Origin: Psychrobacter sp. MF31
GTDB lineage: Bacteria > Pseudomonadota > Gammaproteobacteria > Pseudomonadales > Moraxellaceae
DNA length: 64,000 nt
Reading direction: 5' to 3'
Assembly: GCF_012847335.1 (NCBI RefSeq)
Contig: NZ_JABBDX010000001.1
Span: 62,001 to 126,000, forward strand
A program made the position numbers and the translations under genes. Positions within the stretch are counted from its first letter, which is position 1, and the number at the start of each line of letters is the position of its first letter. The notes beneath the pieces are model-generated. The model worked only from the letters and a program-made list of their open reading frames with translations. It made no database searches and was not told where the DNA came from. Of the stretch, positions 34,561 to 42,620 are shown one piece after another.

Positions 34561-35888
34561 AAAAGATAAGACCAGCGTCCCTACATGGTCGCTTAAGACG
34601 CTCAAAAGAAGCGCAAGATCGGCGCAAGCAAGCCTTACAACATACCGAAGAGCTATGTCAGAACGCTTGGGATACATTTCTTCAGACGAACCAATCTGCA
34701 GAGTTGATAACGGATGAGCAAATTTACGATTTATACGAATCACTGTATAAAGAGATCGAAAAAAATGTATCAGCGCATTTATTACCCTTTGCACTCTTTG
34801 AGCGAATGCGTTTTTTTAATAACATTAATGAAGATCGTAAAGCAAAATGCTTGCCTTTATTGCCAAAACCTATCATTGCTGTACGACCACAGCGTCCTAA
34901 AAATATCAACGATTTTGATAAGTTCTTATATTTATCCGAAGCACAAAACATTGTCACACAAGCGCTTGATAGGTGGCAGCAAAAAACCACCTTTTCGTTG
35001 CTTGACTGCATCAGCTGGTTTTTGTTCTCACTTATCAGTTTTGCAGGCTATAACGATGAAAAGATACTCAAAGAAATTTATAACTCTCTAAAAGATGGTA
35101 AACCAATCTATCAGATGTTTGGTGATATGCTTGTCATACCGATCAAGTTACTGTCATCTGACTATGGCAATGAGATTGTTACCATAGAGGATGAAGTAGG
35201 CGAAGTTTATCAGACCCGTCTCATTATTATTGACGATATCAGCCGGTTATGGCTATTTAAACTACAACACCAACTTCAGATACAAAATGAGTTTCCTAAA
35301 TACCATCAAGTAATAAAAAGGCTAGGGGAGTTTACTACAGAGAATTTCACGGTTAAATCTATTCATAAATCAAGCTACTTACAATACATTGCAATCTACT
35401 GGCAAACCTTGCCAGAGACTTATTTGGATGTTCAACTGGTTCAAGTGCTAACAAATCAGCAAAAGCAAACCTCAATATCAACAGCACAATGGCTTAGGTA
35501 TTTTCAAGGTATAAAAATACCCACGACTGTGCTGTCTGATGATCACGTTAGTAAATTAATGATTGAACCTAGCATCAGTGACAGTACTGAGAACTTACGT
35601 GACGTAATTAAGGTCGAACGATTTAGGTCTGATGCAGTCAAAGAAATACGCACCATTCTCAATGGTGATAAAAAACAAATTCAATATAAGCTAGAAAAAC
35701 TTTTGACCCAAAACTTATACCTTAATCAAGAGCGGCTAGTTAGATGGATGCTTGATCTGTTTATTAGCAATAATAAAATTAGTACCTTAAAGCGGTATTT
35801 GTCTGAGATTGGTAATGGTTTTATTGCAGGGACGCGTACTGCTGACTTGTCACAATGGTCAAACCCCGATATCGATCAAGCCACCTAA
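34557..35888 (+). CDS. Large protein of recombinase module, copy 1, truncated before the catalytic domain
   Basis: The 443-residue product aligns by eye with the first 430 or so residues of the 1053-residue protein at 39152: N-terminal SLHGRLRRSKEA versus SAHGLRQANKES, LIDDISRLWLFKL-type middle segments, and KRYLSEIG...DLSQW versus SKYMGCIG...DLDQW at the end. It stops there, just before the region that in the intact copy leads into the tyrosine recombinase domain. No recombinase motifs are found in the 400 bases after the stop, so the domain was deleted rather than frameshifted. The gene may be a remnant, or may now encode only the DNA-binding half. Confidence 0.7.
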   Translation: MKKIRPASLHGRLRRSKEAQDRRKQALQHTEELCQNAWDTFLQTNQSAELITDEQIYDLYESLYKEIEKNVSAHLLPFALFERMRFFNNINEDRKAKCLPLLPKPIIAVRPQRPKNINDFDKFLYLSEAQNIVTQALDRWQQKTTFSLLDCISWFLFSLISFAGYNDEKILKEIYNSLKDGKPIYQMFGDMLVIPIKLLSSDYGNEIVTIEDEVGEVYQTRLIIIDDISRLWLFKLQHQLQIQNEFPKYHQVIKRLGEFTTENFTVKSIHKSSYLQYIAIYWQTLPETYLDVQLVQVLTNQQKQTSISTAQWLRYFQGIKIPTTVLSDDHVSKLMIEPSISDSTENLRDVIKVERFRSDAVKEIRTILNGDKKQIQYKLEKLLTQNLYLNQERLVRWMLDLFISNNKISTLKRYLSEIGNGFIAGTRTADLSQWSNPDIDQAT

Positions 35889-36143
35889 GAAGTTCTAAAT
35901 ATCAGCAGCTCTTTCTAGCCCTTATCTAGTATGGGTTAGATGAGGTTTTCATCATTAAAGTTATTTTGGTTTTGCATTTGTCGATGTGACTTTTGATAAT
36001 CTGAACCCCTAAAAATCCCTGATACCGCTACCTAAGAATAAATACAGCGAGATTAAAATAAGCTGCTAAACGGGTTTGACTGTGATTATTAATATGATAT
36101 TGAGCTCTGTATCTTACCGTCTTTAAGTTAAGTATTGAATTAC

Positions 36144-36165
36144 CCCTTTTTAAAGGGCTTTTTTT
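36144..36165 (+). terminator. Intrinsic terminator after recombinase module copy 1
   Basis: A CCCTTT/AAAGGG stem with a two-base core loop, followed by C and seven T. It separates the two modules, so each is probably transcribed from its own promoter. Confidence 0.75.
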
Positions 36166-36245
36166 ATTTAGTTCTAGTCCTGTTTTTAATAAAAAATTAT
36201 GGGGAATAAAGCTGTTTTTAGCTGATCTATCCCTTGATTTATGCA

Positions 36246-36257
36246 ACGTTATAACGT
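36246..36257. promoter_or_regulatory. Palindromic candidate operator before recombinase module copy 2
   Basis: A perfect 12-base palindrome, ACGTTATAACGT, is centred about 44 bases upstream of the small-protein start. Its position fits autoregulation by a module protein. No equivalent was seen before copy 1. Confidence 0.4.
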
Positions 36258-36294
36258 AATATTTTAAATGTAATATTAAAGATAAGTTATTAAA

Positions 36295-36843
36295 ATGAAA
36301 AGAAAAAATTTGAAAGCAACACAAAAAATTATTGTGCTAACTACTAAAAATTTAGCAGTTCATCCGCAAGCTAGAAAGGCATTTTTAGTTTGGCAGCAGT
36401 TTCGACCCGCTTTGGATCAAGCAAATCTTTGTGGTCTTGATGAGTACTATGGCAAGCCAATCCGGCTTTGTGCTTTAAACGACCGTTATTTGTTTTTTAA
36501 TGATTTTGCTTTGGTTGATGAGATTTTAAAAGGTGATCAAAATGGTCGTCGGCTTTGTTTGGTGATTCCAGAAAGTTTGTCTGATATTCAGCGGTTGGCA
36601 TGGTGTGAAGTGATTTATTTGTCAAGATTATCTGTTCACCACCCGAGCCTATTTAAAGCATTGCAGCAGGCACCTCGGCAGATGATTTGTGAGCTTATGG
36701 GAATCAACAGCTTAACCGTTGCTGGTTACTGCAAGTTTGCTGGAATCAGTCAAAACGCTTTTGAGTATCAGCAGTGCAAAATGGCTCGTGACCTGCCAAT
36801 GCTAGGATTACCAAAAAATATGAATTGGATGGGTGACAATTAA
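36295..36843 (+). CDS. Small protein of recombinase module, copy 2 (unknown family)
   Basis: The 182-residue protein is homologous to the one at 31800 and is likewise of unknown family. Shared features include NLAVH near residue 20, YLFFNDFALVDEIL near 65, IQRLAWCEVIYLSRLSVHHPSLFKAL near 98, and a helix-turn-helix-like stretch (LTVAGYCKFAGISQNAFEYQ) near 140. The last may bind DNA, but the pattern is weak. GC content is closer to the host than in copy 1, suggesting the copies were acquired separately or have different ages. The next gene starts three bases after its stop. Confidence 0.7.
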   Translation: MKRKNLKATQKIIVLTTKNLAVHPQARKAFLVWQQFRPALDQANLCGLDEYYGKPIRLCALNDRYLFFNDFALVDEILKGDQNGRRLCLVIPESLSDIQRLAWCEVIYLSRLSVHHPSLFKALQQAPRQMICELMGINSLTVAGYCKFAGISQNAFEYQQCKMARDLPMLGLPKNMNWMGDN

Positions 36844-36846
36844 GCT

Positions 36847-39162
36847 ATGAGCGGCTATGAACTAATTATTGATTTAGCAGACAATCAAATCTGGGATAAA
36901 TTGGTTCCAACCAAATCTCCGTATGCTGATCAGATACGCCGTCTTGTGATGCAAATTATTAATCTGGTGTCAGACGATGATATCGAGATTATAAATAGCC
37001 CTGCTTTGGCTAAAACAGCTGATTTTAATGAGATCGATGGTTTAGGCGTTATTGAAGAGATTGTCCGGCTCGGCAAAACGGGCGCTTGGGCAGCCACTTA
37101 TATGATGATGTCGTTTTATCATGAGTATGGCGAAATTGACAGCAACAGCCCGGCTTGGCGATTTATGAGTGGCTATTTAAAGGTCATGTTTTTAATCACT
37201 GCTCGGCATGATAAGCATTTTGCCAAAATAGATAAGCTTGGTGTTCGAATTCGTATGGGACTTAAGCCTCATGATCCGCAGCGTGAACTTATTAATAAGC
37301 TTATCGAGATTCATGAAAGCCGTCATAATTTGTCGTCATGTTTGACTGATATCAGGTTATATGAAGTACAAATGAGAGAAGGGGAAGCTTCAGGAAAAAA
37401 GGCAAACAACAACCTTGCCAGTAAAATTGGTCAAATCAGACTGGCCTATGAAGTGGTCATTAAAAATAAAGCGTTTGTCAGTAAAGATTATGGCGTGCGT
37501 GATGATAAGCCGTCAGTCAATGTTATCAAATCTGTAGAAATAATAGATGAGGTGCCTTTTGAAACCTTAGTATTTCAAAATAATGGCACGCCACCTTCAA
37601 ACAATGTCGCTTTAGCTGAAAACACTGCCGATGATCAGCCTATTCCGCTGCTTGATAACCAATTTAAACCAAGCAAGGTCATTGCCAAATCCTCTGAGCT
37701 TCAGCAGTGGCAACTTAAGAATAACTATCAACATGCCAGGCGCAATCAGTTTTATTTTCCAACCAATCATCGTCAGCTGAGTATCACAGGCTACCAGAGG
37801 CTATTTGCCACGCTTTGGCAGCGTTTTATTGATTTGATTGAAAACAAGCAGGACAAGGAAGCCTATGCTGTTTTATTACTGACCATGCTAAGCGGTCTAG
37901 GCATAGATAATGTGACTGCAGATTGGCAGCGCGATCGCAGTCAGCGGCAGTACTTTGTTTATGATAGCAAAAGTAAAGTGACAAGCATTGCCATCACTAT
38001 CAATGTGACTGTTAATCGGCGCAGCCATTTACTGTCGCAACGGCAAAGCTATGGCAGCACCTTTCATCGAGCATTGCCAAAAGCTTTGCAAAGCATGCTT
38101 GAGAATAAAACTGCCGTTTCGCTTGATCATGTTAAATCGGTAATAGCCAGCATTAAAAATGAGCTGAATATACCAGCGCTCAGTCGCCAGCATATTGACT
38201 CAGCACTGTTTGTTATCATTAAAAATGGTCTAAACCGACCACTTCATGCCGATGCTCTAACAGGGGTTGATGTTCGTCACAGCTCAGCGCTGTATTACAC
38301 CAGCCATAAAGTAATGGATTTAGAGCAAACCTATCAAACAGTGGTAAAGCTTCTAACCCTTTACTGCGGTGCTAATCAACAAGAGCGCTTGATAAATGAG
38401 TGCAACAAGGCCATGAATGGTCAAAAAAAGCGCATTGGCAGTGATATGACTTTAAAAGTTCATATTTGCCAAAACTTTTTTAACCAGCTGGCAATGAGTG
38501 CCAAAAGCTTTAATAACAAGCTAAACGCCTCTATTGATCGCTACATTGAGCAGTTTAACAGCTATACCATCTGGCTTTGGCATATCATCATGATCCAAAC
38601 CGGAATCCGACCGGTCAATCACGCTCCAGGATTTCTGAATCAGTTTGATTTTAATCGGCGGCTTTTTTGGGTGTCAGATAAGGAAATACGAAGCAATCAA
38701 GCGGATGGTAGATTAATTCCAATGAGCGGCTTTTTAATAACGGCGATAAAAAACTATCTTAATTATATCAATCAGTTTGCTGCTATCTATAATCCACTGT
38801 TCCCTAATACCGCCTATCCTATTGATCATATCCTAAATTCAAAGCAGCCACTGCTACAGCTTTACCAAAAAAACCCGCAAGGGTTTGTAGGAATTACGCC
38901 AGGGCGAGTTCGCTATCAGCTGCAAGGTTTTTTTAGTCATCAGGACAATTGGCTGCGCCATCAGCTCAGATCCATGCTCACAGGCCGCGTGTCAGACCAG
39001 TTGATTTGCGCGCTTTATGGTCACGAACATCCTGATCAAGAATTTATGCATCCGATGTCATCAAACTTTATCAATCAACTGCATACGCTAAGCCTGCATT
39101 TAGAGGCTATCGCTGATGAGCTTTATCTACAACAAATTGAGGTTTGGCCTTATGGAAAATAG
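36847..39162 (+). CDS. Degenerate tyrosine-recombinase-like protein of recombinase module, copy 2
   Basis: The 771-residue homologue of the 32335 product. The recombinase-like C-terminal part contains IQTGIRPVNHAPGFLNQF (near 585, box I arginine), RLIPMSGFLITAIKNYL, NWLRHQLRSML (near 703) and LYGHEHPDQEFMHP (near 724). Box II has Asn where active enzymes have His, and no tyrosine follows GHE at the usual spacing of about nine residues. Both copies therefore lost the same catalytic residues while keeping box I Arg, box II Arg and the GH histidine, which argues for an old, maintained non-catalytic role. The next gene begins within its last codons. Confidence 0.75.
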   Translation: MSGYELIIDLADNQIWDKLVPTKSPYADQIRRLVMQIINLVSDDDIEIINSPALAKTADFNEIDGLGVIEEIVRLGKTGAWAATYMMMSFYHEYGEIDSNSPAWRFMSGYLKVMFLITARHDKHFAKIDKLGVRIRMGLKPHDPQRELINKLIEIHESRHNLSSCLTDIRLYEVQMREGEASGKKANNNLASKIGQIRLAYEVVIKNKAFVSKDYGVRDDKPSVNVIKSVEIIDEVPFETLVFQNNGTPPSNNVALAENTADDQPIPLLDNQFKPSKVIAKSSELQQWQLKNNYQHARRNQFYFPTNHRQLSITGYQRLFATLWQRFIDLIENKQDKEAYAVLLLTMLSGLGIDNVTADWQRDRSQRQYFVYDSKSKVTSIAITINVTVNRRSHLLSQRQSYGSTFHRALPKALQSMLENKTAVSLDHVKSVIASIKNELNIPALSRQHIDSALFVIIKNGLNRPLHADALTGVDVRHSSALYYTSHKVMDLEQTYQTVVKLLTLYCGANQQERLINECNKAMNGQKKRIGSDMTLKVHICQNFFNQLAMSAKSFNNKLNASIDRYIEQFNSYTIWLWHIIMIQTGIRPVNHAPGFLNQFDFNRRLFWVSDKEIRSNQADGRLIPMSGFLITAIKNYLNYINQFAAIYNPLFPNTAYPIDHILNSKQPLLQLYQKNPQGFVGITPGRVRYQLQGFFSHQDNWLRHQLRSMLTGRVSDQLICALYGHEHPDQEFMHPMSSNFINQLHTLSLHLEAIADELYLQQIEVWPYGK

Positions 39163-42100
39163 CGCTCATGGACTGCGGCAAGCAAATAAAGAGAGTGCCA
39201 AAAAAAGAATTAAACACGACGCTCAAGTATTGATTCAAAACTATCTTGATGAGTATCCTATGGCGATGCCGGGTGACTTGCAAAATCACTATGAGTCAAT
39301 GAATAAGCTGCTTGAGAGTAAGTTTGATACGGCGCAAAGCTTTCAGCTTGCTCGGCGCGGGTTGTTAGAGTTTGTTCGTGATTATAACAAGCTTCATCAA
39401 CTCAATCTTGATGAACCTGTGGTTCCTATTCTGGCAACCCGTGATCGCTTAACCATAGGCTATGACTGGTTTACCCATGGCCGCGTTGTGGCAGACAGTA
39501 GCACGGTAATGATCGATATTTGGCAGCGAAAAAAGCGGTTCTCAGCTAATGATCTGGTTGAGGGGCTGATTTATAGCAGCATCATGTTTGGCGGTATTAA
39601 TGACATTCAGGTGCTAACAGCGTTGTATGATTGGTTATTTGGTGATCGTGTTATTTACAAAATTGATTTGCCGATCGCTGACACTGACCAAACAACTAAT
39701 TCAAAGAGTATAGCAGTAATACCGCTTAGCGTTTTTGATAATAACTATGGCTGCGCGATTGATGACAGTGAAGGTCTGATTCAATTTGTTGATTATGTTC
39801 CAGATGATCTGAGCCTATGCTTTTTATTGGCGCTAAAGGGTAGTGATTTAGGTAAAGCTAACATTAAGCCCTTAAATACGCTGATCAATGATCTTTCAAA
39901 AAAGCTTAAACTTACCAATAAAGACATTAATCGACCAAAAGAATCAATGCTCATTAAATGGTCTAATTATCACTGGCGCCAGCTAGAGGGCAACCGGATT
40001 GATGGTGCGCTTGCCATGGTAAAACAGGGCGACATTAAAACCACGGGTCTGCCTACCAAAAAACTCATCATTTATAATAAAGAGCCCATCAATTTAAACC
40101 CTATGCCTTTGTTATGGTCAGAGCTGTTTGATGCCAGTTATCAATCCTCTAAAAAGTTAAGCCCTCAAAAAAATACCATAGCCTATCCGGCATTTAGTAA
40201 AAATATCATTAAAGAGGTTCAAGAGGCGCTCAAACTGTCTAGAAATGAAGCAATTGCTCAACTGGAGATAATCCAAAAAGATAACAGCCAACCCAATGCT
40301 CAGCGCTTGCTAAGTTGGGCGTTGGCATTACTTGATGACACAAAAATTCGGCTTAATACCATCAGCAAGTACATGGGCTGTATTGGTCGCGACTGGCTGA
40401 TGCTGACCATAGATGAGGATCTTGATCAGTGGGAGGGCAGTGACTTTGAGGAAATTTACGAGCAAATCATTCAAAGCAAAGTCGAAGATAACCGAAAAAA
40501 ATCTATTCTGACGAAATCATCTGAATGGGATGAGAAATCTGATGATTTAGGGGATGAAGATGACAGTGATCAGATTTCTCAAAACCAATCAAAGCCGCAA
40601 GACTCTGCGTTTGATCGGCTAAAAGACACCCAAAAATTTACCTATGGCCGATTAAAAGCATTTCACGATCATCAGCAAACTCGTTTCGATGCACCGTATG
40701 TTTATTTCCCGTGGGGGAATAATCGGCAAGTGGTGAAAGCTGATATGATATCGCATCGTGTGTACCGAGCAATGAAAACCTATATCCAGTCATCAAGTTT
40801 AAAGACCGACCAAAAACAGTTATGCCTTGTGATATTGGCTTTGGCTTATCGAACCGGAATGCGAATTAATGAAATCATTGGCATCAGACTTAATGATGTT
40901 GCTGATATAGGCCGCGTTAATGGCCATTTGATTGAACGTCCAAAAATTATTCTTAGCCCTAATCGTTACCGTAGGCTTAAAAGCCATAGCGCTAAGCGGG
41001 TAATACCAATAGATAGCCTATTGAAAGCGGATGAGATGCAGCAGTTTATGGCGCATTATCATCAGCAGCACAGGCTAAAACGGCGCTATTTATTCTCGCT
41101 TGGTTCAGGCGATCAGCCATTAGCGCCCACATTCTTTAGCAATTTAATGAAAATTATTTGGGATCGGCTGCTGGTTACGCATGATTTTACCTTTCATAGT
41201 TTTAGGCATACGGCAATCAGTCAGTTGGCATTGGTGTTGAGTCATTCACCACTGGCTCAGGTGATGACAGATTATGATACAGATCACAGCGCAAATATCG
41301 TCAGCGCCGTTCTTGCCAACAATAAAGATCAGGGCGTTTGGTTTGGTCTTGCAAGCCTTGCAGGTCATCTGACGCCGGATACGACGTTTGAGCATTATAT
41401 TCATACGGCTCATCTGCTAGCAGGTTGGCAAATGAGTACGGCTCAGCTGACCCTGCCTTTAATTGTGCTTGATATGCTAACGGGCATTGATGATCAAACC
41501 GCAAATAGGCAAGAGAGCAGGGCGTATGATGCCAATACTAAACAGATTCACCTTGATAAAATAAAGAACTATTTGGTTGGAAAGGTGGCGGGCAAAGAGT
41601 CTTTATTTGTCGATAATAGATCACCAGCTAATACAGATCATGAGCACAACGCAGTAGATGTTCAGCCGTCTATATTTATTCATTCTAAAGTTTATGATGC
41701 TATTACCATGTTAGAGGAGCTACAAAATAGTAGCGTTGATAGAAGATCAGAGCGGTTAGTAGAGGTTGCAATTCGGCATGGTATTGCTATTAATGAGGCG
41801 AGACAACTTTATGATAATGCCTGCCGGCTTTGCCTCGATAACGATAGATTACTGTTAACTAAACCTACTGGACGCGAAAATCAAGAGGTTTTAGTGAAAG
41901 CCATTGATCGGGTTTATCAGATGTCTATTGATGATCCTGAAGAGCTGAAAACGTTTGCAAGCATATTCTCAGAAAGGCACAATATGACCTCCTCATTTAT
42001 TAGCTTTGGAAAAAGACGCAAGCACCTTGAAATGCTTCAACAATTTATGAGCATAGGCTGTCAGATTGTAGATCCTATCCATTGGGAGATTAGGAGCCAC

Positions 42101-42310
42101 AGTGAACAATCAGTTCGGCAAGTTAAGAAAGACTTAGGATTGAACAGCTTAATACGCGTCGGTACTCATAACAGCAGCCATGCTTATGATGTAAAAATAA
42201 TCCAGAAAAAAAATAGAAAATCCGATAAAAACTGGGCGAAGGACGAGAAATACCTGTCGTCGTCAGGATTGCTGAAATATTTAGGATATTTATTACTAAT
42301 TTTGATTTGA
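39152..42310 (+). CDS. Large tyrosine recombinase of recombinase module, copy 2 (intact)
   Basis: At 1053 residues this is far longer than ordinary phage integrases (350-450). The first 500 residues are unrecognised but homologous to the copy 1 protein. The catalytic domain (about 560-760) is complete: Arg in AYRTGMRINEIIG (near 570), Lys in RRLKSHSAKRVIPI (near 610), HSFRHT (near 685), LAGHLTPDTTFEHYIHT with His near 739 and nucleophilic Tyr near 748. A 40-residue insertion separates HSFRHT from LAGH. About 300 extra residues follow the tyrosine. The start at 39152 has a GAGG site and fits the copy 1 N-terminus; ATG 39116 would overlap more. This should be the strand-exchange enzyme of the element. 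Confidence 0.85.
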   Translation: MENSAHGLRQANKESAKKRIKHDAQVLIQNYLDEYPMAMPGDLQNHYESMNKLLESKFDTAQSFQLARRGLLEFVRDYNKLHQLNLDEPVVPILATRDRLTIGYDWFTHGRVVADSSTVMIDIWQRKKRFSANDLVEGLIYSSIMFGGINDIQVLTALYDWLFGDRVIYKIDLPIADTDQTTNSKSIAVIPLSVFDNNYGCAIDDSEGLIQFVDYVPDDLSLCFLLALKGSDLGKANIKPLNTLINDLSKKLKLTNKDINRPKESMLIKWSNYHWRQLEGNRIDGALAMVKQGDIKTTGLPTKKLIIYNKEPINLNPMPLLWSELFDASYQSSKKLSPQKNTIAYPAFSKNIIKEVQEALKLSRNEAIAQLEIIQKDNSQPNAQRLLSWALALLDDTKIRLNTISKYMGCIGRDWLMLTIDEDLDQWEGSDFEEIYEQIIQSKVEDNRKKSILTKSSEWDEKSDDLGDEDDSDQISQNQSKPQDSAFDRLKDTQKFTYGRLKAFHDHQQTRFDAPYVYFPWGNNRQVVKADMISHRVYRAMKTYIQSSSLKTDQKQLCLVILALAYRTGMRINEIIGIRLNDVADIGRVNGHLIERPKIILSPNRYRRLKSHSAKRVIPIDSLLKADEMQQFMAHYHQQHRLKRRYLFSLGSGDQPLAPTFFSNLMKIIWDRLLVTHDFTFHSFRHTAISQLALVLSHSPLAQVMTDYDTDHSANIVSAVLANNKDQGVWFGLASLAGHLTPDTTFEHYIHTAHLLAGWQMSTAQLTLPLIVLDMLTGIDDQTANRQESRAYDANTKQIHLDKIKNYLVGKVAGKESLFVDNRSPANTDHEHNAVDVQPSIFIHSKVYDAITMLEELQNSSVDRRSERLVEVAIRHGIAINEARQLYDNACRLCLDNDRLLLTKPTGRENQEVLVKAIDRVYQMSIDDPEELKTFASIFSERHNMTSSFISFGKRRKHLEMLQQFMSIGCQIVDPIHWEIRSHSEQSVRQVKKDLGLNSLIRVGTHNSSHAYDVKIIQKKNRKSDKNWAKDEKYLSSSGLLKYLGYLLLILI

Positions 42311-42505
42311 TAAGTTTTATTTCTCAAACACTTTTAATCACTATAATCATAAATTTTTATTGACATATAGTAAAAAATAATTTCTATCCTAAAATATATT
42401 GAAGTACGGGATGAGTTTAGGTCATTCGAGCTTTCCTATGTTTTGTATTTACGAATAAGGGCCACAAAACTTTTCACAGACTATTATAAATAATCTTATT
42501 ATAGC

Positions 42506-42620
42506 GAGACCATCCCGAATTCTGTGTAAATGCTTATTTAATTTAGCATAGCAGCCAGCAGTTACACAAAGTTTGGGAAAGGCTCCTAAATCGCAGTTAC
42601 ACAGAATTTAGGATAGTCTC
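42506..42620. repeat. IS256-like terminal inverted repeats without a transposase (remnant or MITE)
   Basis: Bases 42506-42531 begin GAGACCATCCCGAATTCTG, and the reverse complement of 42594-42620 begins GAGACTATCCTAAATTCTG: a 26-base inverted pair with about four mismatches. The ends resemble IS256-family termini. Only 115 bases lie between the outer ends and no transposase is present. No target duplication was seen. The right end overlaps the stop codon of the following minus-strand gene. Confidence 0.65.
42557..42585 (-). repeat. Inverted IS end, left partner of the repeat at 44322-44350
   Basis: The reverse complement reads GAGCCTTTCCCAAACTTTGTG, nearly identical to the sequence starting at 44322 (one or two differences over 25 bases). 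The two copies face each other with their GAG ends toward the orphan gene at 42619-44199. Confidence 0.7.

Larger units (their letters stand above)
35889..36294. other. Non-coding spacer between the two recombinase modules
   Basis: The spacer contains a plus-strand terminator (36144-36165, stem CCCTTT/AAAGGG with T-run) and, just before copy 2, a perfect 12-base palindrome ACGTTATAACGT (36246-36257) about 38 bases before the start codon, a possible operator. No trace of the missing recombinase domain of copy 1 could be seen in any frame. Confidence 0.6.

Noticed and set aside
36028-36324. Minus-strand ORF in the spacer between recombinase modules
   Set aside because: No motif, no ribosome site, and it overlaps the terminator, palindrome and start of the module 2 operon.
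31800-42310. Firm naming of the trio genes as gmtX, gmtY and gmtZ
   Set aside because: Only the general arrangement is similar; order and sizes could not be matched from memory, so no symbols were given.
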